Source of the DNA: Bacillus paralicheniformis
GTDB lineage: Bacteria > Bacillota > Bacilli > Bacillales > Bacillaceae
DNA length: 64,000 nt
NCBI RefSeq assembly: GCF_001042485.2
Contig: NZ_LBMN02000012.1
Location: forward strand, 62,001-126,000
Direction: 5' to 3'
Notes under the pieces: model-generated
The model's input: only the letters and a program-made list of their open reading frames with translations
Databases searched by the model: none
What the model was told of the DNA's origin: nothing
In this document: positions 8,798-17,163 of the stretch, one piece after another
Layout: every line of letters starts with the position of its first letter
Numbering within the stretch: the stretch's first letter is position 1
Made by a program: the position numbers and the translations under genes

Positions 8798-9151
8798 ATG
8801 TTAGGCGGCAGACTGAAGAGCCTGAGAGGAAAACGGACACAGGAAGAAGTTGCAAAGCAGATCGGTGTATCGCGGGCCCGCTACTCCCATTACGAAAACG
8901 GAAGAAGCGAGCCGGACTATGAAACATTAAAAAAACTCGCCGATTACTATAAAGTGACGATTGACTATCTGTTGACAGGAACGGAAAAGAAAAAAACGAT
9001 TGAAGACGAAATCGCAGATCCGGATCTGCAAATTGCATACCGAGACATGCAGGAATTTTCCCCCGAAAGCAGACAGCAGGCCATCGAGTTCATTCAATAC
9101 TTAAAAGAAAAAGAGAAAAAACGAAAGCCCGGAGATAAACAAAACGGATAA
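8798..9151 (+). CDS. xre: Xre, PBSX repressor
   Basis: 117 residues. Lysogeny repressor of the PBSX-like prophage. The helix-turn-helix runs from about 11 to 60: [20 protein letters not shown], then [20 protein letters not shown], ending in the typical TIDYLLTG. The C-terminal part is short and charged (oligomerisation region, [12 protein letters not shown]). The frame is open further upstream, but the ATG at 8798 with GAGAGG upstream gives the family's usual length. It is divergent from the early operon, with the operator cluster in between. Repression is relieved on DNA damage, possibly through the metallopeptidase encoded next (inference). Confidence 0.9.
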   Translation: MLGGRLKSLRGKRTQEEVAKQIGVSRARYSHYENGRSEPDYETLKKLADYYKVTIDYLLTGTEKKKTIEDEIADPDLQIAYRDMQEFSPESRQQAIEFIQYLKEKEKKRKPGDKQNG

Positions 9152-9223
9152 AAAAGGAATTTTTATTAAACATTACCTGATGAGCGCCGATTTAATAGTT
9201 AAGACGATAAAAAAGGGAAAGAT

Positions 9224-9253
9224 TTGCTAAAGAGGCTGCTCATCGTATATGAT
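9224..9253 (+). promoter_or_regulatory. candidate SigA promoter of xkdA
   Basis: TTGCTA (9224-9229) and TATGAT (9248-9253) with an 18-bp spacer, about 90 bases upstream of xkdA. A weak hairpin with AGCCC/GGGCT arms and TTTTCTTT follows at 9275-9297; it could end xre transcription or attenuate xkdA. Confidence 0.45.
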
Positions 9254-9339
9254 AGATCTGCATGAAAACATGACAGCCCCTTTGACGGGCTTTTCTTTCC
9301 CGCTAAAAACAGAACATTTGTTCGAAAGGGTGTCTCGTA

Positions 9340-9996
9340 TTGAAGTTTTACTTATCTCACCTAGAAGAATACGTCAAAAATATGTATCAAAAGTTTGGTT
9401 TTTTTGAACCCCACCACATTGATATGAATCGCATAGCCGCTCATTTTAACATTTGGATTCACTATGAAAATGTCAACAGCATGATGATTAAGCATGACGG
9501 CATGTACAGCATCATTCTCAACAGCAGCCTTTCAAAGGAAAAGCAGTGGGAGGATTTTGCCCATGAGTTATGCCACGTATTAAAGCACGCGGGAAACCAG
9601 CTTTATATGAATCAGATGTTCAGGGAGCTGCAGGAATTCCAGGCCAATCAATTTATGTACCATTTTTGCGTCCCTACTTTTATGCTTTTAAAAATGGATT
9701 TTCCCCAGCTGCGATGCCAAGCCGCTAAAATGATCGCCGACCTCTTTAAAGTCACGGAATCGTTCGCTGTCAAACGGATCGAGCTCTTTGAAAAACGGCA
9801 AGCCGGGATCCAGTTTCATGAGGCATGGATGGCGAGCCTTTCCCAAGAGAGCGAATCAGCGAATGCTGCTCGCCTTAAAGAAGAAGACGAACTTGCACGC
9901 TACCGTCGGGAAACCCGCCGCCCGTACACAACGGCAAACGGCGTCGGCAAAATGGTCGCGGCAGAAAGCCGGCCGGCGTATATGCTGAGAAAATAA
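9340..9996 (+). CDS. xkdA: XkdA, ImmA/IrrE-family metallopeptidase
   Basis: 218 residues from a TTG start (9340) preceded by AAAGGGTG. The zinc-protease motif is DFAHELCHVLKH (about residues 70-81), a HELCH form of HExxH, as in ImmA/IrrE proteins that cleave or inactivate XRE repressors. The rest is helical with a charged C-terminus. Its position beside xre matches PBSX. By analogy with ImmA of ICEBs1 it probably attacks Xre or a related repressor on induction; that target is inferred. Confidence 0.85.
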   Translation: MKFYLSHLEEYVKNMYQKFGFFEPHHIDMNRIAAHFNIWIHYENVNSMMIKHDGMYSIILNSSLSKEKQWEDFAHELCHVLKHAGNQLYMNQMFRELQEFQANQFMYHFCVPTFMLLKMDFPQLRCQAAKMIADLFKVTESFAVKRIELFEKRQAGIQFHEAWMASLSQESESANAARLKEEDELARYRRETRRPYTTANGVGKMVAAESRPAYMLRK

Positions 9997-10022
9997 AAAA
10001 CAGCCGGCTCAGCTCCCGGCTG
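9991..10022 (-). terminator. terminator of yjqB (convergent with xkdA)
   Basis: CAGCCGG and CCGGCTG form a 7-bp stem with a short loop. On the minus strand it is followed by TTTTTTATTT. The yjqB stop codon lies in the loop. Confidence 0.7.
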
Positions 10023-10656
10023 CACTCGGCCCATATGCGATGCGGGCTCCTGCCTTCAAAGCTTTGACATAGCGGGAAAACACCTCATTTTGAGACGTTC
10101 GCCTGCCCTTTAATGTGAATTGCTCAAACATCGCCTTCCGCTGGGCAGTGCTGATTTCAAACTGCACGCTTAACCCTGTTTGGCAGCGATTGTTGATGCT
10201 TGCAGGGTTTGTACCTGAAAGATATCCCCTTTCAGCCGCCAGCTCCGCAGAAAATCCGTGCTTCTCCAATGTCTCCGCAAACAACAAGGCGCGCCTTCGA
10301 TCTGTCCCCCCGATGAGCGTATGCCGGCGGAAAGGCTCGTCATATCCGTGGAACGCCAGTATGTATCGATGTCCTGCAGCCATTCGCACGGCAAGCGGGC
10401 AGTCAAAATGGGCGCTTGTCACATGAAGACTCTTATTGCCGCGCCTTTTCAATCCTTCCAATAAATAAACCGAAGAACCCGCTGCAAAAGCCCTGACAAT
10501 TTCACTGATGCCCGGTTCGATCCCGCCCCCGTGGGGAGCCATCACAAGCAGTGCGCTCCCTGCATCCCGCGCAGCCACCGAATAATCGGTTCCTTCTATT
10601 TCATTTTCTGCCATCTCTGTAAAGCTGCCGTATTGGTCAGTTAAAGCCTGCTTCAT
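10009..10656 (-). CDS. yjqB: YjqB, poly-gamma-glutamate hydrolase family protein
   Basis: 215 residues of the phage-related DUF867/PghP family, zinc enzymes that cleave gamma-glutamyl bonds in poly-gamma-glutamate. Visible family motifs are VMAPHGGGIEPGISEIVRA (about 39-57), the HGYDEP segment (about 103-108), and NRCQTGLSVQFEISTAQR near 156-173 with conserved Gln-Glu. It flanks PBSX as in B. subtilis, where yjqB lies beside xkdA. Phages use such enzymes to pass a capsule. The ribosome binding site is weak (AGGTG about 17 bases upstream). Confidence 0.8.
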   Translation of the reverse strand: MKQALTDQYGSFTEMAENEIEGTDYSVAARDAGSALLVMAPHGGGIEPGISEIVRAFAAGSSVYLLEGLKRRGNKSLHVTSAHFDCPLAVRMAAGHRYILAFHGYDEPFRRHTLIGGTDRRRALLFAETLEKHGFSAELAAERGYLSGTNPASINNRCQTGLSVQFEISTAQRKAMFEQFTLKGRRTSQNEVFSRYVKALKAGARIAYGPSAAGS

Positions 10657-11123
10657 CTCTTGATTTTTTGCACCTGCCTGTCCTGTTTTTATGTAGTGTA
10701 CCGGGAGTCGCAGCGGTTGTAAATATGTTCCCTCTAGGAAAATAAAAATCTCTTTATGAGATTTAAAAGATTAAAGCAATTGAACCAAAATCGAAAATCA
10801 CCTAAGGCACGAAAATAATTCTTCTAGTAAACACGTCGGTTTTAGAACAAGCAAATACGAAATATGATTAACAAAGTAAGGTTGCCGGCTGACAGCCTTT
10901 TTCATTTGGGATCCTATCCTCTTTGCAGCCCTTATGAAAACGCTCCAAATATGATATATGGCGATTAATTAGGTCTCGAAAAACACCTTAGGAATTTTTC
11001 AGAACGCTCTCTCCACTCCCCCCTTCCACACAAACTTTAACCCCAAAATCTCATTAATAACTCACAACCGGATATTTTTCTGATATCATGAATATACACT
11101 GCATGATTAGGAATGAATGTTTA
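10657..11123. other. intergenic stretch at the prophage/host junction
   Basis: 467 bases, AT-rich, without a convincing gene. The only structure seen is a small hairpin GGTTG/CAGCC followed by TTTTT near 10883-10906 (plus strand), which may be a remnant terminator. No tRNA or clear att repeat was seen here. Confidence 0.5.
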
Positions 11124-11537
11124 ATGATTAAAAAAACTCTCGGTACCATGTTCGCAGTGACTATGATCTTTCTGTTGATCCTCACTGTGTTTACGCTCTT
11201 ATTCGGGTCTTATTATTTCGGCGTTGCCGGCTTTTTCGCGATTTTCGGCGTGACATACGAATCGCCCTGGTCGCTCTTCTGGTATATCCTTTTATCCTTT
11301 GGCCTCGGTGCGCTGTTTGAAATCCCGGAAAAGATTTTGAGCTTTATGATCGGTCATAAAGCCGTGACCTTTATGATCGAATGTTTTTTTACGTGGCTTG
11401 CCATCCATCTCGCTGATGAATTGATGGACAGCATCACCATCCCGCTGGATGTGGAAATCATCGCCTGTCTGTTTTTATTCGTCATTCAGCTGGCATTTGA
11501 AGACAACAAAGAAAGAAACCGGACATACGAGGATTGA
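11124..11537 (+). CDS. four-TM membrane protein, YrvL-like regulator family (tentative)
   Basis: 137 residues from an ATG at 11124 (AGGA upstream); an ATG at 11088 is in frame but lacks a ribosome binding site. Four hydrophobic stretches are visible: MFAVTMIFLLILTVFTLLFG, FFAIFGVTYESPWSLFWYIL, a third around KAVTFMIECFFTWLAIHLAD, and a last one in VEIIACLFLFVIQLAF. The segment FGVTYESPWSLF resembles the YrvL family of small membrane regulators; this assignment is by recollection and uncertain. A small membrane protein gene follows after 28 bases. Confidence 0.5.
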   Translation: MIKKTLGTMFAVTMIFLLILTVFTLLFGSYYFGVAGFFAIFGVTYESPWSLFWYILLSFGLGALFEIPEKILSFMIGHKAVTFMIECFFTWLAIHLADELMDSITIPLDVEIIACLFLFVIQLAFEDNKERNRTYED

Positions 11538-11565
11538 GAAACATTCGCGAAGGGAGAATAGAACT

Positions 11566-11802
11566 GTGACGTTTATCATTTTAATGGCCGGAATGTTTCT
11601 TTTTATTCAACTCAAAAAACCGTTCCGCAAGAAAATCTTCGGCTACGTTTTTTTGGCCGTTTATTTAACGGTGCTCGCACTCTATACCATCAATTCCACT
11701 TTTGTTCACCTCATATCTGACAGCCTTTTGTCGATCTTGGCAGTGATCGCTGTGGCGCCGCTGCTTGCCGGCTTTCTGAAGCCTTCAGCGGATTCCCGGT
11801 GA
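11566..11802 (+). CDS. small membrane protein
   Basis: 78 residues from a GTG start at 11566 with AAGGGAG nine bases upstream. Three hydrophobic segments are visible (TFIILMAGMFLFIQL, IFGYVFLAVYLTVLALY, LLSILAVIAVAPLLAGFL). It has no recognisable family. It follows the YrvL-like gene closely and is followed by a terminator at 11837, so the two probably form a small operon of unknown function. Confidence 0.6.
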   Translation: MTFIILMAGMFLFIQLKKPFRKKIFGYVFLAVYLTVLALYTINSTFVHLISDSLLSILAVIAVAPLLAGFLKPSADSR

Positions 11803-11836
11803 ACCGAATATGGACAAATCGTCCTTTTTCTAAAAC

Positions 11837-11862
11837 AGGCCTTCAAAAAAGGTCTTTTTTTT
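11837..11862 (+). terminator. terminator after the small membrane operon
   Basis: AGGCCTT pairs with AAGGTCT (one G:U) around a short A loop, followed by a run of eight T. Confidence 0.65.
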
Positions 11863-11871
11863 CGTTAAAAT

Positions 11872-11892
11872 TATATAGACCGATCAGTATAA
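11872..11892. promoter_or_regulatory. TetR-type operator upstream of the lmrA-like gene
   Basis: TATATAGACCGATCAGTATA contains an imperfect dyad centred on GATC (ACC/AGT arms, TAT/ATA outer arms). It resembles the AGACC-type boxes bound by LmrA/YxaF repressors in B. subtilis and lies 20 bases before the TetR gene, suggesting autorepression of the pair. Confidence 0.5.
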
Positions 11893-11912
11893 AATCATAA
11901 GGGAATGATAGG

Positions 11913-12491
11913 ATGGCAGAAAAAATGAGCAGCCGCGACAAAATATTGCGGGCGGCTTCACGATTGTTCCGCAAACAAGGCTACCATGCCACAGGTCTGA
12001 GCCAAATCACAGCCGAAAGCGGAGCGCCGCGGGGATCGCTTTATTATTATTTTCCCGGCGGCAAAGAAGAGCTGGCGCAAGAGGCGATTCAATTAACCGG
12101 GGAAAGAATCAAAGCGTATATATTGTCAGCGATCAGCCATGAAGCTGATCCTGTCAAGGCGTTTCAATCTTATATCCAGATGATGGCTGACGGAATCGAG
12201 GAATACATCATGGAAGAAAACGATGATATTCCAATCGTATCCGTCGCCGCAGAAACGTGGTCGTTCAGCGAAAGGCTCCGCCAAACTTGTGAACAGGTTT
12301 ATCAAGACTGGCAGCTTGTCTATCAGGATAAACTGCTCCAGTCAGGCTACGCGCCGGAAACGGCCGAGACGCTGAGCGTCGCGATACAGGCGATGATTGA
12401 GGGTGCGTATGTGCTCTCAGTGACGAAAAAAAACGGTCGGCCTCTCAGTGCAGCCGCCGAACAAATTCCTTTTTTACTAAAACGATCATAA
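11913..12491 (+). CDS. lmrA: TetR/AcrR repressor, LmrA/YxaF type
   Basis: 192 residues. The N-terminal TetR helix-turn-helix is clear: RDKILRAASRLFRKQGYHAT followed by GLSQITAESGAPRGSLYYYF (about 8-48) and the PGGKEELAQEAI segment typical of the LmrA/YxaF group. The C-terminal ligand domain is helical. It lies 10 bases upstream of a DHA2-type efflux pump, the arrangement of lmrA-lmrB, in which the repressor is released by lincomycin-type drugs or flavonoids. The ligand here is unknown. The symbol is given by family and arrangement and is not certain. Confidence 0.7.
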   Translation: MAEKMSSRDKILRAASRLFRKQGYHATGLSQITAESGAPRGSLYYYFPGGKEELAQEAIQLTGERIKAYILSAISHEADPVKAFQSYIQMMADGIEEYIMEENDDIPIVSVAAETWSFSERLRQTCEQVYQDWQLVYQDKLLQSGYAPETAETLSVAIQAMIEGAYVLSVTKKNGRPLSAAAEQIPFLLKRS

Positions 12492-12501
12492 AGGGTGGGA
12501 A

Positions 12502-13932
12502 ATGCAAATGGAACATGCTAAAAAAGGCTCCTTCATGATTATCGCCATTTTAATCGTCGGAAATTTTCTCGCTCTGATTAATGAGACGGTTATGAATGTG
12601 GCTTTGCCGAAGATCATCGACGATTTCGGCATTTCAGCGAATACGGCCCAGTGGCTGTCAACCGGATATATGCTCATGATCGGCATCGCTGTGCCGATTA
12701 CCGCGTTTTTAATGCAGCGCTTTACGACAAGGCAGTTGTTTCTGTCTGCGATGACATTGTTTACAGCGGGAACCTTTCTGGCCGGAATCGCTCCGGTCTT
12801 CCCGCTCGTTCTCGCCGGACGGATCATCCAAGGCTCAGGTACAGGTTTGATACTGCCGCTTGTGATGAATGTGATATTGACTTTGATTCCGCCGCAAAAA
12901 CGCGGAACGATGACCGGAACCCTAACGCTCGTTATTTTATTTGCCCCGGCGATCGGTCCGGTCATCTCAGGCTATATTGTCGAGCATTATTCATGGCGCG
13001 TTGTTTTCTTCATGATGCTGCCAGTATCGGTTTTCATGATTTTTTATGCGGCGTTCCGCCTGAAAAATGTAACCGAACTGACGTATCCGAAAATTGACAT
13101 ATTATCTATTCTTTTATCGACTGTCGGGTTTGGCGGAATCGTTTTCGGCTTCAGCAACGCCGGGGAAGCTGCGGGCTGGAGCAGTCCGAAAGTGATCATC
13201 GGACTGGCAGCCGGTGTCATCGGATTAATATTGTTCGTCATGCGCCAGCTCAAATTGAAAGTGCCGATGCTTGATATGAGGCCGTTTCAGTCAAAAATAT
13301 TTTCCGTCTCGGTTATCCTGATGTGGATCGTGATGATGCTACAGTTTTCGATGATGCTGATTTTGCCGCTTTACTTCCAGATGGCGCTTGAGCTGTCACC
13401 GCTTTATACAGGCATTCTTATGCTGCCGGGCGGCCTTGTCCTGGCGATGACATCTCTTGTTGCAGGACGCCTGTTTGATAAGCTTGGCTTTAAACCGCTG
13501 TTGATCACCGGGTTGATCATTGTGATTGCCGTCCTTTCGCTGTTTACGAATATTTCAAGCGATACGCCGATGGCGGCGGGAATGATGCTGTACGCCGGCT
13601 TCACACTCGGCGTCGGGTTAACGATGGCTCCGATCATGACGCTCGGTTTAAACCAGGTGCCCAAACCGCTGTACCCGCATGGCTCGGCGATTATGAATAC
13701 GGTCAATCAAGTGTCAGGGGCCATCGGTCCGGCATTGTACACGACAATTCTGACGACCGTTTCGAATCGCTTTATCGCGCATTCTTCAGGAGCCAGCCGT
13801 CAGGAGCTGCACATGCAAGGTATGACAGAAGGCGTTCATATGGTTTATTTCGTAGCCATCGTCTTTGCAGCAGCTGCTCTTGTGATTTCGGTTTTTGTGA
13901 AAAGCAGTCGCGGGGAACATCATCCAGCATAA
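12502..13932 (+). CDS. lmrB: DHA2-family multidrug MFS transporter, LmrB-like
   Basis: 476 residues with about 14 hydrophobic segments, the DHA2 (EmrB/QacA) topology. Motifs: LALINETVMNVALPKI in TM1 (about 22-37), the GRIIQGSGTGLILPLVMNVI motif-C-like stretch near 110-129, and GTLTLVILFAPAIGPVISGY near 138-157. It is expected to be a proton-driven drug exporter in the cell membrane. A second ATG six bases downstream (12508) has better spacing from the GGGTGG ribosome binding site. Co-transcription with the TetR gene and a strong terminator downstream define a two-gene operon. Confidence 0.72.
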   Translation: MQMEHAKKGSFMIIAILIVGNFLALINETVMNVALPKIIDDFGISANTAQWLSTGYMLMIGIAVPITAFLMQRFTTRQLFLSAMTLFTAGTFLAGIAPVFPLVLAGRIIQGSGTGLILPLVMNVILTLIPPQKRGTMTGTLTLVILFAPAIGPVISGYIVEHYSWRVVFFMMLPVSVFMIFYAAFRLKNVTELTYPKIDILSILLSTVGFGGIVFGFSNAGEAAGWSSPKVIIGLAAGVIGLILFVMRQLKLKVPMLDMRPFQSKIFSVSVILMWIVMMLQFSMMLILPLYFQMALELSPLYTGILMLPGGLVLAMTSLVAGRLFDKLGFKPLLITGLIIVIAVLSLFTNISSDTPMAAGMMLYAGFTLGVGLTMAPIMTLGLNQVPKPLYPHGSAIMNTVNQVSGAIGPALYTTILTTVSNRFIAHSSGASRQELHMQGMTEGVHMVYFVAIVFAAAALVISVFVKSSRGEHHPA

Positions 13933-13951
13933 ACATCGATCCATCAAAAAA

Positions 13952-13986
13952 ATGCAGGAGGCATGAAGCGCCTCCTGCATTTTTTT
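13952..13986. terminator. bidirectional terminator lmrB / yocH
   Basis: A perfect 11-bp stem ATGCAGGAGGC/GCCTCCTGCAT with a 7-base loop, flanked by A-run and T-run on both sides, serves the convergent genes. Confidence 0.9.
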
Positions 13987-13989
13987 ATA

Positions 13990-14730
13990 TTAGTTTAAAA
14001 TTTTGACCTTTACGGTTTTGACGCCCCAATTGAAAGCGTCTTTTTTATCTGGAATAAATACGTCTATTTTATGGCCTTTAATGGCGCCTCCGGTGTCTTC
14101 AGCCGTCGCTTCGCCGTAGCCTTCCACATATACTTTCGTACCGAGCGGAATCACGCTTGGATCAACCGCGATGACTTTTGCATCACGGTTCGCATTCAGG
14201 TCGACTCCCGTTTTTGTGATGCCTGAAATGCCCCCGTCATTTGCCGTATACGCAGTTGCAGTCACTGTGATTTCCTTTTGCACGTTGACAGGCTGATCGT
14301 TTTGTTTTTGCGCGGACTCTTGTTTCACAGGCGCTGCAGCAGCAGCCTCTCCTGCTTCTCCATTTATCGCAATCGTTTGCCCTGCAATAATCAGGTCCGA
14401 CTTCAGATTGTTCCGTTTTTGAAGATCGCTTACAGTTACACCGAACTCTTTTGCGATTTTTGAGAGCGTGTCCCCTAGCTGAACGGTGTACTGCTTTTCT
14501 TCAGATTTTTCTTCTTGAGAAGAAATGTTCAGCTTTTGACCCGGTAAAATCAGATCTGATGAAAGCTGATTCCATTTTTTTAAGTCCTTGAGGTTCATTC
14601 CGTAGTTTTGAGAAATCCCCCAGAGCGTGTCTCCTTTTTGAACTTCGATTTCTTTTGCTGAGGCAGTCGCTCCGAATGCAGTCGCCGACATAGCTGCGGC
14701 TGCAGCCAAGGACATGATTGTCTTCTTCAT
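13990..14730 (-). CDS. yocH: YocH-like cell wall hydrolase: signal peptide, two LysM, 3D domain
   Basis: 246 residues. An N-terminal signal peptide (MKKTIMSLAAAAAMSATAFG, cleavage near ASA-KE at about 25) is followed by two LysM peptidoglycan-binding repeats (about 27-70, KGDTLWGISQNYG; about 79-123, LGDTLSKIAKEFG), a Gln/Ala linker, and a C-terminal 3D (MltA-like) domain from about 155 with the conserved Asp residues in KVIAVDPSVIPLGT and AEDTGGAIKGHKIDVF. It acts in the wall as a muralytic enzyme. In B. subtilis yocH is activated by WalR; a WalR-like box lies upstream on this strand. Confidence 0.85.
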   Translation of the reverse strand: MKKTIMSLAAAAAMSATAFGATASAKEIEVQKGDTLWGISQNYGMNLKDLKKWNQLSSDLILPGQKLNISSQEEKSEEKQYTVQLGDTLSKIAKEFGVTVSDLQKRNNLKSDLIIAGQTIAINGEAGEAAAAAPVKQESAQKQNDQPVNVQKEITVTATAYTANDGGISGITKTGVDLNANRDAKVIAVDPSVIPLGTKVYVEGYGEATAEDTGGAIKGHKIDVFIPDKKDAFNWGVKTVKVKILN

Positions 14731-14824
14731 AAGTTAAATCCTCCCTTGTTAGCCCTTTTGAAACTAACAGGGAAAATCGTAACACAGCAAAATGTCACCG
14801 CTATGACAGATTGATGCGAATTTC

Positions 14825-14841
14825 GTTACAGTTTTTTTACT
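14825..14841 (-). promoter_or_regulatory. WalR-like box upstream of yocH
   Basis: On the minus strand AGTAAA-N5-TGTAAC differs at one position from the WalR consensus TGTWAH-N5-TGTWAH. It is about 95 bases upstream of the yocH start, as expected for an activation site. Confidence 0.5.
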
Positions 14842-15116
14842 GATAAAGTTTGATTTTATGTAAAATTCTGATTTTCAACAACATGATTCCTTTATGTTTC
14901 AGACGTCCTCTTTCCTGCTCTTGACGCTGGTTCAAGCTGGAATTCTTTTTCAGTATAAGATGTTTTTTCAACATGAAGCTTTTGTGTTTATGAGAAGAGA
15001 AATTCGGGAAAACGAATCAATAAACGTAATTTATTTTCCTAAACATATAACCCCAGTCGCTTTTATGTCGTCATATATTAGAAAACAGCGGAGGAAAATT
15101 TTTCTCGCAAATCTCT

Positions 15117-15154
15117 TGTAATCCATCTGTAATTATTGTAACATTTGTAACATA
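15117..15154 (+). promoter_or_regulatory. WalR box and TGTAA repeats upstream of iseA
   Basis: TGTAATCCATCTGTAAT (15117-15133) is a perfect match to TGTWAH-N5-TGTWAH. The second half-site also begins three tandem 9-bp repeats, TGTAATTAT, TGTAACATT, TGTAACATA (15128-15154). The box is 48 bases upstream of the start codon, a position suited to repression. WalR repression of iseA (yoeB) is known in B. subtilis. Confidence 0.7.
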
Positions 15155-15180
15155 AGAGATATATTTAAGGAGAGAGGAAC

Positions 15181-15729
15181 ATGAAAAAGTTAATCGTTTG
15201 TTTATTAGCTGTTTTACTCATCTTACCTGCCGGAGCATCTCTCGCAGCGAAAAACCAAACATCAGGGAATTTAACAAATAAACAAGTCATGCAAATGACT
15301 TTGCAGGCACGGGAGCACTTTTGGAATACGATGAGCGGCCACAATCCAAAAGCGAAAAACTCAACTTGCCAAACCAAAACATTTGAATACCGCGGTCTTC
15401 CATATACGTATATGTGCAGTGAATTCAGCACAAAAGCAAAGTTAACAGATTACTTGGCACCGGTTTTCACAAAAGACGCCATTAAAAAAGGATTTGAAAA
15501 ATACAACATTATGTCTTATAAAGGAAAAATGGCCGTTCCTGTCGGCGATGGGGACAACCTCTTAGGATGGGACAAAGCAACAATCAAACTGATTTCTCAA
15601 AAAAACAATACCCGCACCTATGAATTTTCCGTACCGGCATTGGATGGATCGGTGACTGCGAAAAGAAAGATCACGTTTGTGAAAGAAGACAAAAAATGGA
15701 AAATCAATCAGCTCGATGCTGCCATCTAA
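15181..15729 (+). CDS. iseA: IseA, secreted inhibitor of DL-endopeptidase autolysins
   Basis: 182 residues with a signal peptide (MKKLIVCLLAVLLILPAGAS, cleavage near SLA-AK at about 23). It matches IseA (YoeB, 181 residues), which binds the NlpC/P60 domains of cell-separation autolysins such as LytF and CwlO in the wall. Recognisable parts are the REHFWNTMSGHNP segment and two Cys residues (STCQTKTFEY and YTYMCSEF) that could pair. AAGGAGAGAGG precedes the ATG. The WalR box upstream suggests opposite control to yocH. Confidence 0.88.
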   Translation: MKKLIVCLLAVLLILPAGASLAAKNQTSGNLTNKQVMQMTLQAREHFWNTMSGHNPKAKNSTCQTKTFEYRGLPYTYMCSEFSTKAKLTDYLAPVFTKDAIKKGFEKYNIMSYKGKMAVPVGDGDNLLGWDKATIKLISQKNNTRTYEFSVPALDGSVTAKRKITFVKEDKKWKINQLDAAI

Positions 15730-15732
15730 ACG

Positions 15733-15770
15733 AAAAAAGCTAATGTCTAAAAACGGACATTAGCTTTTTT
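15733..15770. terminator. bidirectional terminator iseA / VOC gene
   Basis: AAAAAAGCTAATGTC pairs with GACATTAGCTTTTTT, giving T-runs in both directions between convergent genes. Confidence 0.9.
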
Positions 15771-15773
15771 CCG

Positions 15774-16151
15774 TCAAACGGTCAGCTCAACGATGTTGCC
15801 GTCAGGATCCAGGATGACGCTTTCATAATACCCGTCACCCGTGACGCGCGGCTTTCCGGCAACCTGGTATCCTTCCTTTTCAAAGCGGCTCGTCATCTCG
15901 TCAACCTCTTGCCGCGACCCTAAGGAAAACGCCATATGTGCATAGCCGGAAGCGTTTTCCTCTCCTTTTGCAAGGTCGGGACGTCTCATCAGCTCAAGCC
16001 GTGTTCCCGATTCAAACTGAATGAAATAGGATTCGAAATGCTTTTTCGGATTGACGTATTTTTCATTCGCCTTTCCGTGAAAAAACCGGGTATAAAAGTC
16101 TTTCATTTCCTCTAAATTGTTCGTCCATATAGCGATGTGTTCGATTTTCAT
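15774..16151 (-). CDS. VOC/glyoxalase-fold protein
   Basis: 125 residues from the ATG at 16151 behind GGGAGGGAGATTTT; an upstream in-frame ATG adds eight residues but lacks spacing. One VOC unit: the N-terminal MKIEHIAIWTNNLEEMKDFY strand-helix contains the metal His, the middle has RLELMRRPDL, HMAFSLGS holds a second His, and the C-terminus ends VILDPDGNIVELTV with the conserved metal Glu. This pattern suits a glyoxalase I-like lyase or a small resistance dioxygenase. The substrate is unknown. Confidence 0.75.
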   Translation of the reverse strand: MKIEHIAIWTNNLEEMKDFYTRFFHGKANEKYVNPKKHFESYFIQFESGTRLELMRRPDLAKGEENASGYAHMAFSLGSRQEVDEMTSRFEKEGYQVAGKPRVTGDGYYESVILDPDGNIVELTV

Positions 16152-16199
16152 AAAATCTCCCTCCCATTTCATCATACCATATAGACCCTCTGCCTTTTT

Positions 16200-17072
16200 T
16201 TACACCTTTTTAAATTGATAAGTATTCATAAAAATCCCGATGCAGATCATGAAGGCGCCGATCAGGATGCTGATTGTGACCGGTTCATGCAGCTGCAGCC
16301 AGCCGAATAAAAGGCCTAATACGGGAACAAACATTAAAGCCATCGATGCTTTTGACGCTTCGATTTGATTCAGGATCCAAAACCAAATGACGAACGTCAA
16401 AGCCGTAGAGAATAAACCGTTAAATAAAAGAGATAAGATCGCCTCATTTGACCAGTGAATCGGCCGGGCCGGTTCCAGTATAAAAGAGAAGATCAATAAC
16501 ATCACCGCCCCTGTGAGAAGCTGCCATGCATTCATATGAATCATATCTGTATCTTTAAATTTCAGTTTGCTGTATACATTGGCGATGCCCCAGCTGAGCG
16601 CTGCGATTAAAACACAAAGCTCTCCAAATATGACATTTTGATCAACATGCAGAATCCCTCCTCCTAATATAAACAAAAGACCGATCAACCCGGAAAATAA
16701 ACCGAGCATTTTATACACATTGATTTTCTCGTTTAATTTAAAATGACTGATGACAGTGACAAAAATCGGCATGGTATACACCAATACAGACGTTTTTCCC
16801 GAATCGACAAACTGCATGCCGTAAGTTAACACCCCCATATAACCTAAACCCATCAATAAACTCATCACCAGATAATGCTTGATATTCTCCTTTCCTATTG
16901 AACGCTTCCTTCCTTTGATCAAGAGAATTACAAACAAAGGAACGGCTCCAATGAACAGCCGCAGTGCCGAAAATAAAACAGGGGGAATGTCAGTGATTGC
17001 GATTTTCATCGTCACCCAGGTATACCCCCAAATAAGCGTTACAGAGATGATCCCCAACAGTACTTTAAACAT
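16200..17072 (-). CDS. yoaV: YoaV-like EamA/DMT-family transporter
   Basis: 290 residues with ten predicted membrane helices in two EamA repeats: the first opens LIWGYTWVTMKIAITDIPPV, the second contains ALSWGIANVYSKLKFKDTDM. DMT exporters of this type remove amino acids or metabolites; YoaV has been suggested to act on cysteine-related compounds, which I cannot verify here. It is divergent from a LysR gene (yoaU-like), as in B. subtilis, and is probably controlled by it. Confidence 0.75.
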   Translation of the reverse strand: MFKVLLGIISVTLIWGYTWVTMKIAITDIPPVLFSALRLFIGAVPLFVILLIKGRKRSIGKENIKHYLVMSLLMGLGYMGVLTYGMQFVDSGKTSVLVYTMPIFVTVISHFKLNEKINVYKMLGLFSGLIGLLFILGGGILHVDQNVIFGELCVLIAALSWGIANVYSKLKFKDTDMIHMNAWQLLTGAVMLLIFSFILEPARPIHWSNEAILSLLFNGLFSTALTFVIWFWILNQIEASKASMALMFVPVLGLLFGWLQLHEPVTISILIGAFMICIGIFMNTYQFKKV

Positions 17073-17163
17073 AAACCGTCACCTTTCTTCTTTGTTTCAT
17101 GTACAGCATATGCTATATTGGATGATAACTGAAATACATTTTTATTATCGGAGGTATAACCAT

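Larger units (their letters stand above)
14731..15180. other. 450-bp divergent control region between yocH and iseA
   Basis: There is no convincing gene; an open frame at 14894-15121 has no ribosome binding site or recognisable family. The stretch contains a WalR-like box near yocH (14825-14841) and a WalR box plus repeats before iseA (15117-15154). The middle part is AT-rich and otherwise featureless. Confidence 0.6.

Noticed and set aside
10115..10464. plus-strand frames opposite yjqB
   Set aside because: They overlap a complete PGA-hydrolase-type gene and have no family resemblance.
14894..15121. open frame in the yocH/iseA intergenic region
   Set aside because: No ribosome binding site, no recognisable family, and it overlaps the WalR box region.
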